64,000 nt of DNA, from positions 13,804 through 77,803 of the forward strand of contig CAJUNX010000013.1 of the NCBI GenBank assembly GCA_910587865.1, given 5' to 3'. Below the pieces are notes generated by a model. That model was not told the origin of the DNA, searched no databases, and saw nothing but the letters and a program-made list of their open reading frames with translations. This DNA is from an uncultured Roseburia sp. (GTDB lineage: Bacteria; Bacillota; Clostridia; Lachnospirales; Lachnospiraceae). Positions 1-8,184 of the stretch are shown piece by piece. The translations under genes and the position numbers were made by a program. Every line of letters starts with the position of its first letter. The stretch's first letter is position 1.

Positions 1-1200
1 GATACCGTACCGCAGCTTCAGGCGGGAGCAGTAGCGGAGCTGCAGCCGGAGATCAGTGTGCCGAATGAGACCGTCTCACAGACGGATGCAGACGGAGAAC
101 TTTCACAGAATACCGCAGCGCAGACGGATGCAGACGGAGAGCTTTCACAGAATACCGCAGCGCAATCGGACGGGGCGCTTTCACAGGACACCGCAGCGCA
201 GACCGGTGCGGATGTACAGATGTCACAGGATATGGTACCGCAGACCGGGGAAGACGGGGAAGTGTTACAGGATACGGCAGCGGGGGCAGTGACACAGGAA
301 GACGTCGTATGGCAGACACGGCTGATGGCGGATGTACAGGAATTTTTATATGTCAGGGAAGCAGGCGATGAGAATGCTTCCGTTGTGGGCAAATTATATA
401 AAGGTGATGTGGCGGAGATTGTTGAGCAGGGAGAATCGTGGACGCATGTGGTATCCGGCAATGTGGACGGATATGTGCTGAATTCCTACTGTCTGTTTGG
501 CGCGGATGCCATGAATTACGCAAAAGAAACCTTTGACACAAAAGCGGAGATTATGACAAACGGACTGCGTGTGAGAAGAAGTGCAGACACGGAAGGCGCC
601 GTGATCGCAGCGGTATCGACAGGGACTTTTCTGACTGTGGATACGGATGCGGCGACAGTGGATGGCTGGGTGGCGGTCAGCTACGGCGGTGAGACGGGAT
701 ATGTCAGCGCCGAATATGTGACGACGGAACTTGCGCTCGGCGAAGCGATTACGATTGAGGAAGAGAGAGCGGCGGCTGCAAAAGCGGCAGAGGAGGCGGC
801 AGCTGCAAAAGCGGCTCAGGTATCGAGTCCCGGCACGGTACAGAATGCACCGGCAGCTGCAACGGTGGATGATGTGACACTGCTCGCAGCGCTGATTCAG
901 TGCGAGGCGGGGAATGAGTCGTATGAGGGACAGCTTGCGGTGGGCGCCGTGGTGATGAACCGTGTGAGATCGGGTGCATATCCGGGAAGCGTGCATGATG
1001 TCATATATCAGAGCGGCCAGTTTACGCCGGCGGGAAGAGGATCGGTTGCCAATGTAGCGGCAGGCGGGCCGAAAGCGAGCTGCATACAGGCTGCGCAGGA
1101 AGCGCTCAACGGCATGGATAATACCGGAGGAGCGGTCCGTTTTCAGAGAGCGTCGGGCGGACACGCGGGTGTTGTAATCGGAAATCATGTATTTTTCTAA
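1..1200 (+). CDS. SleB-type cell wall hydrolase with two SH3b domains (5' end outside window)
   Basis: The reading frame is open from base 1, so the true start and any signal peptide lie upstream; the GTG at 58 is probably internal. In order the product shows a degenerate repeat tract (nt 79-282), two SH3b-like domains (nt about 316-500 and 530-720), an Ala/Glu-rich linker (nt 750-860) and a C-terminal Hydrolase_2 (SleB-like) domain starting near nt 870. That domain has the family's conserved EAGNES motif and VVMNRV segment and ends in GNHVFF. Members of this family cut peptidoglycan, often in cell wall remodelling or spore cortex lysis; SH3b domains usually hold such enzymes on the wall. A terminator follows directly, so this is the last gene of its unit. 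The substrate is not readable from the sequence. Confidence 0.85.
   Translation, partial: DTVPQLQAGAVAELQPEISVPNETVSQTDADGELSQNTAAQTDADGELSQNTAAQSDGALSQDTAAQTGADVQMSQDMVPQTGEDGEVLQDTAAGAVTQEDVVWQTRLMADVQEFLYVREAGDENASVVGKLYKGDVAEIVEQGESWTHVVSGNVDGYVLNSYCLFGADAMNYAKETFDTKAEIMTNGLRVRRSADTEGAVIAAVSTGTFLTVDTDAATVDGWVAVSYGGETGYVSAEYVTTELALGEAITIEEERAAAAKAAEEAAAAKAAQVSSPGTVQNAPAAATVDDVTLLAALIQCEAGNESYEGQLAVGAVVMNRVRSGAYPGSVHDVIYQSGQFTPAGRGSVANVAAGGPKASCIQAAQEALNGMDNTGGAVRFQRASGGHAGVVIGNHVFF
79..282 (+). repeat. In-frame degenerate tandem repeat, five 36-42 bp units
   Basis: Units start at 79, 121, 163 (36 bp), 199 and 241. The first two are 42 bp and differ by one base; the others have drifted. 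They encode a 14-residue Gln/Thr/Asp/Ala-rich motif ending in SQNTAA or similar. The tract sits before the SH3b domains and is probably a flexible spacer through the wall. Confidence 0.85.
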
Positions 1201-1214
1201 AAACAGAATCAGGG

Positions 1215-1253
1215 AACGGCTGCGGAGATGAGAAGTCCCGCAGCCGTTTTTTT
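1215..1253 (+). terminator. Rho-independent terminator after the cell wall hydrolase gene
   Basis: Arms AACGGCTGCGG (1215-1225) and CCGCAGCCGTT (1238-1248) pair perfectly across a 12-base loop, and the second arm runs into a T tract. Confidence 0.92.
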
Positions 1254-1402
1254 CGTTCGGATAAACGGATGGAGCGGCCGCAGGATCAAAGCGTAAGGGA
1301 TGAAAGTGAGGATTCTTTCTTGTAATCCGCGGCCAAATATAGTAAGATGTTAACAAACAGGCAATAATAGTAAAGATCATAAGAGGAATGGAGGAATGAG
1401 AG

Positions 1403-2344
1403 ATGGTGCAGTTTCTAGTCGGTGCATTTATTGTTTTGGTTATACTGGTTCTTGCAGTGCTTGCATCCTGTATCAAGATCGTGCCGCAGGCGCATGCGTT
1501 TATTGTGGAGCGGCTGGGAGGATATCTTGCTACCTGGCCGGTAGGACTTCATTTTAAACTTCCGTTTATTGACCGGGTTGCAAAACGTGTGACCTTAAAA
1601 GAGCAGGTGGTGGATTTTCCGCCGCAGCCGGTGATCACAAAGGATAACGTGACGATGCAGATCGATACGGTGGTCTACTACCAGATTACGGATCCGAAGC
1701 TTTACGCATACGGTGTGGAGAATCCGATCATGGCAATCGAGAATCTTACGGCGACAACGCTTCGTAATATTATCGGAGACCTTGAGCTGGACGAGACACT
1801 GACCTCGAGAGAGACGATCAATACAAAGATGCGCGCAACGCTCGATGTGGCGACCGATCCGTGGGGAATCAAAGTAAATCGCGTTGAGCTGAAAAACATT
1901 ATTCCGCCGGCTGCGATTCAGGATGCGATGGAGAAGCAGATGAAGGCGGAGCGCGAACGAAGAGAAGCGATCCTGCGTGCTGAAGGAGAGAAAAAATCAA
2001 CGGTGCTTGTCGCAGAAGGGAAAAAGGAATCGGCGATCCTGGATGCGGAAGCAGAGAAACAGGCGGCAATTCTTCGGGCTGAGGCAAAGAAAGAGGCGAC
2101 AATCCGGGAGGCGGAAGGTCAGGCGGAGGCGATTTTAAAGATCCAGCAGGCAAATGCAGACGGACTCCGCATGATCAAAGAAGCCGCACCGGATCAGGGA
2201 GTCATCCAGTTAAAGAGCCTGGAAGCGTTTGCGAAAGCGGCGGACGGAAAGGCGACCAAGATCATTATTCCCTCGGAGATTCAGGGGATTGCGGGACTGG
2301 CGAAATCTGTGACGGAGATCGCGCTTGGCGAGAATAAGCAGTAA
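1403..2344 (+). CDS. SPFH/band 7 (stomatin-like) membrane protein
   Basis: This 313-residue protein has one N-terminal membrane segment (residues about 4-27), an SPFH/band 7 domain (about 28-190), and a long Ala/Glu/Lys-rich coiled coil (about 180-260) with repeated AEG/AEA/AEKQ units. Stomatin and QmcA-like proteins have the same layout; they form large membrane rings and act as scaffolds, often for proteases. A GGAGG site at 1390-1394 supports the ATG at 1403. No NfeD partner gene is adjacent. The gene stands alone between two terminators. The family is clear; the cellular role cannot be fixed further. Confidence 0.9.
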   Translation: MVQFLVGAFIVLVILVLAVLASCIKIVPQAHAFIVERLGGYLATWPVGLHFKLPFIDRVAKRVTLKEQVVDFPPQPVITKDNVTMQIDTVVYYQITDPKLYAYGVENPIMAIENLTATTLRNIIGDLELDETLTSRETINTKMRATLDVATDPWGIKVNRVELKNIIPPAAIQDAMEKQMKAERERREAILRAEGEKKSTVLVAEGKKESAILDAEAEKQAAILRAEAKKEATIREAEGQAEAILKIQQANADGLRMIKEAAPDQGVIQLKSLEAFAKAADGKATKIIIPSEIQGIAGLAKSVTEIALGENKQ

Positions 2345-2364
2345 AGAGAATAAAAGCAATGCGG

Positions 2365-2396
2365 CGGGCTGTCACACAGTGACAGCCCGATTGTTC
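2365..2396 (+). terminator. Terminator-like hairpin after the band 7 gene
   Basis: Perfect 10-bp stem CGGGCTGTCA / TGACAGCCCG (2365-2374 and 2380-2389) with a 5-base loop. The U tract that follows is weak (ATTGTTCTG), so termination may be partial. Confidence 0.7.
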
Positions 2397-2494
2397 TGAC
2401 GCAGCCGGCTATAACCTCAGGAAAACGAGAAAACACCCGCAGCCGGCTTTCAAATCGCCGCAAATAAGCGGCAGAAAAATCTGGAGGAAGTAAA

Positions 2495-3481
2495 ATGAAT
2501 CTAAAAGGACGAAATTTTTTAAAACTGCTTGATTACACGCCGGAGGAGATTACATATCTGATCGATCTGGCGGAAGATCTGAAAAACAAGAAAAAACAGG
2601 GAATTTCGCATGACAGCTTAAAAGGGAAAAATATCGTGCTGATCTTTGAGAAGACAAGCACCCGGACGCGCTGTTCTTTTGAGGTCGCGGCGCATGATCT
2701 GGGGATGCATGTGACATACCTCGATCCGTCCGCCTCCCAGATCGGCAAAAAAGAGAGTATTGCGGACACGGCGAGAGTGCTCGGGCGGATGTTTGACGGG
2801 ATCGAATACCGGGGTTATGGTCAGGAGATTGTGGAAGAACTTGCGCAGTGCGCAGGGATTCCGGTCTGGAACGGACTGACGAACGAGTTTCATCCCACGC
2901 AGATGCTGGCGGATATGCTGACAATCCGGGAACACAAGGGCAGGCTGGCCGGGCTGAAGTTTGTGTATATGGGTGATGCCCGCTACAACATGGGGAACTC
3001 TCTCATGGTGACCTGCGCGAAACTGGGGATGCGGTTTGTGGCCTGCACATCGCCCAAATATTTTCCGGATGAAAAACTTGTCGACGAATGCAGGACAATT
3101 GCTGCGCAGACGGGAGCGTCCATTCTGCTCACGGAGGATGTGGAGACTGCCGTCAAAGATGCAGATGTCATTTACACGGATGTATGGGTGTCCATGGGGG
3201 AACCGGGCGAGATCTGGGAGGAGCGTCTTCGCGATCTGATGCCGTACCAGGTAAATGAATCGGTGATGACCCGGGCCAGGGAGGATGCGATTTTCATGCA
3301 CTGCCTGCCGGCATTTCATGATCTGAAAACCGGGATCGGCCGCAGTGTATATGAGAAATTTGGTTATAAGGAGCTTGAGGTGACGGACAAAGTGTTTGAG
3401 AGCGCGCAGTCTGTCGTTTTCGATGAGGCGGAAAACCGGATGCATACGATTAAGGCCGTGATGCTTGCTACATTAGGATGA
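2495..3481 (+). CDS. argF: Ornithine carbamoyltransferase
   Basis: ArgF makes citrulline from carbamoyl phosphate and ornithine in arginine synthesis, in the cytoplasm. The 328-residue length fits the family. The carbamoyl-phosphate loop STRTR is at residues 55-59, HPTQ at 133-136 and the ornithine-site motif HCLP at 269-272. The DxxxSMG-type motif (DVWVSMGE) marks an ornithine rather than an aspartate enzyme. A GGAGGAAG site precedes the ATG. birA starts 6 bases after the stop, so the two are probably cotranscribed. No other arg gene is nearby. A catabolic role (arginine deiminase pathway) cannot be excluded, but arcA and arcC are absent from the window. Confidence 0.95.
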   Translation: MNLKGRNFLKLLDYTPEEITYLIDLAEDLKNKKKQGISHDSLKGKNIVLIFEKTSTRTRCSFEVAAHDLGMHVTYLDPSASQIGKKESIADTARVLGRMFDGIEYRGYGQEIVEELAQCAGIPVWNGLTNEFHPTQMLADMLTIREHKGRLAGLKFVYMGDARYNMGNSLMVTCAKLGMRFVACTSPKYFPDEKLVDECRTIAAQTGASILLTEDVETAVKDADVIYTDVWVSMGEPGEIWEERLRDLMPYQVNESVMTRAREDAIFMHCLPAFHDLKTGIGRSVYEKFGYKELEVTDKVFESAQSVVFDEAENRMHTIKAVMLATLG

Positions 3482-3487
3482 CGAAGG

Positions 3488-4465
3488 ATGAGGACAGAAC
3501 TACTTACCATTTTAAGAGAAACCGACGGATATGTGTCGGGACAGGCTCTGTGTGAAAAATTCGGCGTATCGCGAACTGCGGTCTGGAAAGGGATTCGTCA
3601 GCTCAGAGAGAGCGGTTATGTGATCGAAGCTGTGCAGAATAAGGGGTACCGGCTGATCTCATCGCCGGATATTTTAAGCGAAAACGAGCTTATGAGTATT
3701 CGGAAAACAGAGTGGGCGGGACAGGAAATCCGCTGTTTCCCTGTAGTTGACTCAACCAACACGAAAGCGCAGCAGCTGGCGGAGGACGGATATCCGGATG
3801 GTACACTTGTAGTTGCGGAACAGCAGGACGCCGGAAAAGGCAGAAGAGGCAGGAGCTGGGAATCGCCCCGGGGAAGCGGGATTTTTATGACGCTGCTGTT
3901 AAAACCGCAGCTGTCTCCAAACAACGCATCCATGCTTACCCTGGTGGCTGCGCTTGCAACAGCGTCCGCGGTCACGGAACAGACCGGTCGGCCTGCCGGT
4001 ATCAAATGGCCGAATGACATTGTGATGAACGGAAAAAAAATCTGCGGGATTCTCACGGAAATGAGTGCACAGACCGATTATATCAATCATGTCGTAATCG
4101 GAATCGGGATCAATGTGCACAATGACTCGTTTCCGGATGAGATTTCCTGCATGGCGACGTCACTGTTTCTCGAGACCGGAAAACATTTCAACCGGGCGGC
4201 GCTCATTGAGGCGGTGCTCGAGAGATTTGAGCACTATTATGCGGTGTTTCGGAAAACAGAGGATTTAAGCGCCCTGGTACACGAATATGACGCCTGTCTT
4301 GTGAATGCGCATCAAAAAGTACGGGTGCTGGATCCAAAGGAACCGTTTGAGGGAAAGGCCATGGGCATTACGCCGCGGGGCGAGCTGATCGTGGACACCT
4401 GGGAGAGCAGGCGGCTGGTATCTGCCGGGGAAGTGTCCGTAAGGGGCGTTTACGGTTATGTGTAG
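3488..4465 (+). CDS. birA: Biotin-protein ligase with N-terminal repressor domain
   Basis: BirA activates biotin with ATP and attaches it to a lysine of biotin carboxyl carrier proteins. The 325-residue product has an N-terminal winged helix-turn-helix (residues about 1-60, with VSRTAVWKGIRQL), the biotin/ATP loop GKGRRGRSW (about 117-125), KWPND (about 173-177) and a small C-terminal SH3-like domain. The DNA-binding domain suggests it also represses biotin genes, as in E. coli and Bacillus; no biotin operator was identified here. It follows argF by 6 bases, which is likely an operon of convenience. Confidence 0.95.
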   Translation: MRTELLTILRETDGYVSGQALCEKFGVSRTAVWKGIRQLRESGYVIEAVQNKGYRLISSPDILSENELMSIRKTEWAGQEIRCFPVVDSTNTKAQQLAEDGYPDGTLVVAEQQDAGKGRRGRSWESPRGSGIFMTLLLKPQLSPNNASMLTLVAALATASAVTEQTGRPAGIKWPNDIVMNGKKICGILTEMSAQTDYINHVVIGIGINVHNDSFPDEISCMATSLFLETGKHFNRAALIEAVLERFEHYYAVFRKTEDLSALVHEYDACLVNAHQKVRVLDPKEPFEGKAMGITPRGELIVDTWESRRLVSAGEVSVRGVYGYV

Positions 4466-4487
4466 GTGAGGGCAGGCCGCCTGTCGA

Positions 4488-4600
4488 CCGCCGTACCATC
4501 GGAAAAACCGGCCGTCTGAGACATGGCCGGGGAAACTGAAGCGGAGTTCGGGAAACGTGAGAATGCAGGCGGTCAGCAGGCCGCCGCGCCATCGGAAAAA
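4488..4600 (+). repeat. GC-rich intergenic stretch with a 20-bp imperfect direct repeat
   Basis: The 187-base gap after birA carries two copies of a 20-bp word (4488-4507 and 4581-4600) that differ at two positions and share the core CCATCGGAAAAA. No ORF, promoter or terminator could be supported in this gap. Confidence 0.6.
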
Positions 4601-4652
4601 GAGAACCGGCGGTCCGGGCGGCGCAGCATCATAAAAGAGAAAGGACGCGTGT

Positions 4653-4979
4653 ATGGAGGAGGTTGTGCTCTGCGGCGCGAGCGCCTACAATAAAAAATTT
4701 TATTTAAACGAGAGCTTTACAGGTCTTCCGGTGCAGGTCAGAGACGAGCTTAAGATCATGTGCGCCCTGTTTACGGAAGACATCGGGGGCGTGATTCAGC
4801 TGGTCTTTGATGAAGAAGGGGAGCTTAAGTTTCGGACATCCTGTGATGAGGGTGATCTGCTTTACGATGAGATCGGGTGCGGTTTAAAGATCCGTCAGCT
4901 CCAGAGGGAGAGATGCGATCTTTTGGAAGCGCTTCAGATGTACTATCATGTTTTGTATGGGTATGGAGGACAGTTATGA
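4653..4979 (+). CDS. Small conserved protein of unknown function next to coaX
   Basis: A 108-residue acidic soluble protein with no signal peptide or membrane segment. It begins MEEVVLCGASAYNKKFYLN and has a central strand-rich segment (IGGVIQLVFDEEGELKF). It resembles short proteins commonly found beside coaX in Lachnospiraceae (I believe the DUF6145 group, from memory). Its stop overlaps the coaX start by 4 bases (ATGA), so translation is coupled. No catalytic motif is visible. The tight coupling hints at a role near pantothenate kinase, but this is inference. Confidence 0.75.
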   Translation: MEEVVLCGASAYNKKFYLNESFTGLPVQVRDELKIMCALFTEDIGGVIQLVFDEEGELKFRTSCDEGDLLYDEIGCGLKIRQLQRERCDLLEALQMYYHVLYGYGGQL

Positions 4980-5767
4980 TAATGACGATTGATGTGGGCA
5001 ACACAAATATAACGGTTGGTGTTTTCTGCGGGGATGATGTGCGGGCAACGTTCCGCCTCACCACGAAGATGGCGCGGACCTCGGACGAGTATGGTATGCT
5101 GCTGATCAATCTTTTGGAACAAAACGATATCAGACATGATCAGATCGAGGATACGATCATCGCGTCGGTCGTGCCGAATGTCATGCATTCTTTGGAAGGG
5201 GCGATTGTCAAATACTTCGGGATCCGGCCGATTATCGTGGAATCCGGGATCCGGACCGGAATCCGGGTCGTCACCGAGAACCCAAGGCAGATCGGTGCGG
5301 ACCGTATCGTGGATGCGGCTGCGGCCTATGAGCTGTATGGGGGACCGGTGCTGGTGCTGGATTTCGGAACCGCCACGACCTATGATCTGGTGGATAAGGA
5401 CGGCGCGTTTGTATCGGGTGTCACTGCGCCGGGGATCCGTACATCCGCGAAGGCTCTGTGGGAGGAAGCGGCAAAGCTTCCGGAGATTGAGATCCGTAAG
5501 CCGGCGAGCATTCTTGCAAAAGAAACGATTTCCTCCATGCAGGCCGGTCTGGTCTATGGGCAGATCGGGCAGACGGAATATATTATCCGTCATATCATCG
5601 ACGAGGCCGACATGGGTGAGATCAGGGTGGTGGCGACCGGGGGACTCGGAAGAATCATCGCCAGCGAAACGTCCATGATTGATGTGTACGATCCGACGCT
5701 GACCTTAAAAGGAATGAATCTCATTTATAAAAAACAGAACCGCAAATCCGGGAAAATCCGGGCGTAA
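4976..5767 (+). CDS. coaX: Type III pantothenate kinase
   Basis: CoaX phosphorylates pantothenate in the first committed step of coenzyme A synthesis. The 263-residue product has the N-terminal phosphate motif DVGNTN (residues 6-11), the GADRIVDA pantothenate-site motif and the second acidic motif DFGTATTYD, all typical of type III enzymes. I chose the ATG at 4976 because it gives the normal N-terminus, follows a GGAGGA site and overlaps the upstream stop as ATGA. The same frame stays open upstream to 4877, but that would add 33 residues that read as another gene's shadow. Another ATG 6 bases later is also possible. Confidence 0.93.
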   Translation: MIMTIDVGNTNITVGVFCGDDVRATFRLTTKMARTSDEYGMLLINLLEQNDIRHDQIEDTIIASVVPNVMHSLEGAIVKYFGIRPIIVESGIRTGIRVVTENPRQIGADRIVDAAAAYELYGGPVLVLDFGTATTYDLVDKDGAFVSGVTAPGIRTSAKALWEEAAKLPEIEIRKPASILAKETISSMQAGLVYGQIGQTEYIIRHIIDEADMGEIRVVATGGLGRIIASETSMIDVYDPTLTLKGMNLIYKKQNRKSGKIRA

Positions 5768-5897
5768 CGCTGGATCGCATAAAGGATCAGATCCGGATAA
5801 AAGACTGCTTCATGCAGCCGGTATCGGCGACGGTCCGGGGCGTGCGGTCTGCCCGGGGATGCGTTCGTTAAAGACATGCAGTAAAAAGGGGATGGAT

Positions 5898-6893
5898 ATG
5901 GAAATCATCAGAGCGCTTAAAATCGGAAACGTACATTTGGACAATAATCTGATTTTGGGTCCGATGGCAGGTGTGAGTGACCTGCCATTTCGCATGTTGT
6001 GCAAAGAACAGGGTGCGGGGCTGGTCTGTATGGAGATGGTGAGCGCCAAAGCCATTTATTATAAAAACAGACACACAGAAGAGCTGCTCGCGGTTGCACC
6101 GGGGGAGCATCCGGTTTCCCTTCAGTTGTTTGGCTCGGATCCGGACATCATCAGTGAGATGGCAAAACAGATGGAGGAGAGGCCGTTTGATATTCTCGAC
6201 CTGAACATGGGCTGCCCGGTTCCGAAGGTGGTAAACAACGGAGACGGGTCCGCGCTGATGAAAAACCCCGGCCTTGCCGGAAAGATTATCGAAAAAACGG
6301 CCCGCGCCATAAAAAAACCGGTGACGGTAAAAATCCGCAAAGGATTTGACGATCATCAGATCAATGCGCCTGAGCTTGCGCACATTGCCCAGGAGTCCGG
6401 CGCCGCCGCCGTCGCGGTGCACGGCAGGACCAGAGAGCAGTATTATTCCGGCCGGGCGGACTGGGAGATCATTCGTCGGGTAAAGGAGGCTGTATCGATT
6501 CCTGTCATCGGAAACGGGGATTTGAGGACACCGGAAGATGTGGAGGCCATGGCGCGTCAGACCGGCTGCGACGGTTTTATGATTGCGCGCGGCGCGCAGG
6601 GCAACCCATGGATCTTTCAGCAGATTCTTCATTATTATAAAGAGGGCACGCCGCTGCAAAAGCCGTCCTTTTCCGAAGTTACGCAGATGCTGCTGCGCCA
6701 TGCCAGGATGCTGCTTGAGTACAAGGGGGCATATACAGGGATCCGCGAAATCCGAAAACATGCCGCCTGGTATACCGCGGGCTATCCGAACTCTTCAAAG
6801 CTGCGCGGCAGAATCAATGAAGTGGAATCTTATGAAGCGCTTCTGGCATTATTTGAGGAGGCACTGGCATATAATGAAAAAACGCGGAGATAA
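5898..6893 (+). CDS. dusB: tRNA-dihydrouridine synthase
   Basis: An FMN-dependent enzyme that reduces uridines in tRNA D-loops. The TIM barrel opens with LILGPMAGVSDLPFR and holds the active-site segment MGCPVPKVV (catalytic cysteine) and the flavin-binding segments GNGDLRTPED and ARGAQGNPWIF. The C-terminal helical domain contains the tRNA-contacting HAAWYTAGYP region. Length (331 residues) fits DusB. The frame is open from 5859 and ATGs occur at 5892 and 5898; AGGGG at 5887-5891 best fits 5898. The next gene begins 12 bases after the stop, suggesting one transcript. Confidence 0.92.
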   Translation: MEIIRALKIGNVHLDNNLILGPMAGVSDLPFRMLCKEQGAGLVCMEMVSAKAIYYKNRHTEELLAVAPGEHPVSLQLFGSDPDIISEMAKQMEERPFDILDLNMGCPVPKVVNNGDGSALMKNPGLAGKIIEKTARAIKKPVTVKIRKGFDDHQINAPELAHIAQESGAAAVAVHGRTREQYYSGRADWEIIRRVKEAVSIPVIGNGDLRTPEDVEAMARQTGCDGFMIARGAQGNPWIFQQILHYYKEGTPLQKPSFSEVTQMLLRHARMLLEYKGAYTGIREIRKHAAWYTAGYPNSSKLRGRINEVESYEALLALFEEALAYNEKTRR

Positions 6894-6905
6894 CGGCAGG
6901 CGGAC

Positions 6906-7574
6906 ATGGCGTATTCGAATATTTTTTTGAGAGATTTCAGACCGGTGTTTCTCGGGATTCTGCGGGAAAAGCAGATACGGCCGGAGCGGGTGGAGCTGAA
7001 GGTGATTGACGATGAAGAGGAAGGCGAGGGCATCTTTGAACCGGTGGGGGTGCGCGAGGTGCTGGGACAACTCGCGGAGGACTTGAATTATCTGACGATT
7101 TATACGGAACGACCTGCATATTTTTATGAGTTTACAGAGACAATGTATGAAGAGAACGGCCTGATTGTGGAGCTTTTTTCCAAAAAAGCGCTTGCATGGT
7201 CCGCACCATGCCGGATGGACGGCCCGCGGCGCCGGGTGCATCCGGTACAACGCATGGGTGACGGCGGAGAAAACGCCGCCGGCAGCATGATGCATGCGGG
7301 CGGACACGGCAGGAGACGCTGCGGAGAGCAGCGCGCGGGCAGGATGGAGAGTGCGGAGCTGATTCTGGATTTTGAGTGGAACGGAGACTGTTATCCGGCA
7401 CAGATCCGTCCCGGAAGATATTATATTCCCATTCACAAAAAGCCGTGGAAGCGGGGGGAAAATCTTGACATTGCGATACCGATAGGTTATAATACCGTAA
7501 TTATTAGAGAGGTTGAGCAGCCGGGAAGGCAGCCGGCCCGCGACAGATTTGAAGAAGCGTTTTATGATTTGTGA
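6906..7574 (+). CDS. Protein of unknown function between dusB and greA
   Basis: A 222-residue soluble protein that I do not recognise. The N-terminal part (1-98) is acidic and regular, and the C-terminal part (about 150-222) is rich in beta-strand patterns such as RYYIPIHKKPW. Between them lies an atypical Gly/Arg/Met-rich stretch (about 99-148) with unusual base composition and several short palindromes, for example GCATGGT-CCGC-ACCATGC at 7194-7211. That middle part looks inserted into an older gene. The 3' coding end also contains the greA promoter. Position suggests cotranscription with dusB; function is unknown. Confidence 0.7.
   Translation: MAYSNIFLRDFRPVFLGILREKQIRPERVELKVIDDEEEGEGIFEPVGVREVLGQLAEDLNYLTIYTERPAYFYEFTETMYEENGLIVELFSKKALAWSAPCRMDGPRRRVHPVQRMGDGGENAAGSMMHAGGHGRRRCGEQRAGRMESAELILDFEWNGDCYPAQIRPGRYYIPIHKKPWKRGENLDIAIPIGYNTVIIREVEQPGRQPARDRFEEAFYDL
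7465..7493 (+). promoter_or_regulatory. Perfect-consensus sigma-A promoter for greA-lysS, inside the upstream gene
   Basis: TTGACA (7465-7470), a 17-base spacer and TATAAT (7488-7493) match the vegetative consensus at all 12 positions. It lies within the last 90 bases of the preceding CDS, about 190 bases before greA. Confidence 0.88.
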
Positions 7575-7683
7575 GATCAGATGAAAAGTATGCGTGGCAT
7601 GTGTGAACGTGCAGGGCGTACTTTTATTGCGTGTGGCAGCAGAAATCGGACAGATCGAATAAAAAACGAAAGGGGTAAGAGCC

Positions 7684-8169
7684 ATGGAGAAAGAGAGCGT
7701 TATTCTGACGTATGAGGGGTTAAAAAAGCTTGAGGATGAGCTTCAGGAGCTGAAGGTGGTGCGCAGAAAAGAGGTTGCGCAGAAGATCAAGGAAGCCAGG
7801 GAGCAGGGAGATCTGAAAGAGAACGCGGAGTACGATGCGGCAAAGGAAGAGCAGGGAGAGATTGAAACCCGCATCGAGGATATCGAGAAGATCTTAAAGA
7901 ACGCGGAAGTTGTGGTGGAGGAGGATGTTGACCTCGAGAGGATCAGCATCGGCTGCAGTGTGAAGATCCTCGACTGTGAATTTGATGAGGAATTAGAATA
8001 TAAGATTGTCGGATCCATGGAGGCGAACAGCTTAAAAGGAAAGATTTCAAATGAGTCACCGGTCGGCAGGGCACTGATCGGCAGAAAAGCCGGAGATATG
8101 GTAAAGGTGGAGACGCAGGCCGGAGAATTAGAGTATAAGGTGCTTTCCATTTACAGGTCGAATCAGTGA
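7684..8169 (+). CDS. greA: Transcription elongation factor GreA
   Basis: GreA rescues backtracked RNA polymerase by stimulating cleavage of the nascent RNA 3' end. The 161-residue product has the N-terminal coiled coil (residues 1-75) with the acidic tip around NAEYDAAKEEQ, then the C-terminal FKBP-like domain with the usual SPVGRALIGRKAGD segment (about 121-134). The ATG follows an AAAGGGG site. lysS begins 15 bases downstream; the greA-lysS order is common in Firmicutes. Expression is probably driven by the consensus promoter at 7465-7493. Confidence 0.96.
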   Translation: MEKESVILTYEGLKKLEDELQELKVVRRKEVAQKIKEAREQGDLKENAEYDAAKEEQGEIETRIEDIEKILKNAEVVVEEDVDLERISIGCSVKILDCEFDEELEYKIVGSMEANSLKGKISNESPVGRALIGRKAGDMVKVETQAGELEYKVLSIYRSNQ

Positions 8170-8184
8170 TAACGGAGGAAGAAG

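Noticed and set aside
394..1476. Long minus-strand ORF of 360 codons
   Set aside because: It lies opposite the cell wall hydrolase gene, crosses a terminator, and its Arg/His/Cys-rich translation looks like an antisense shadow.
2618..3445. 275-codon minus-strand ORF inside argF
   Set aside because: Antisense shadow of a clear ArgF gene; no ribosome site or recognisable domain.
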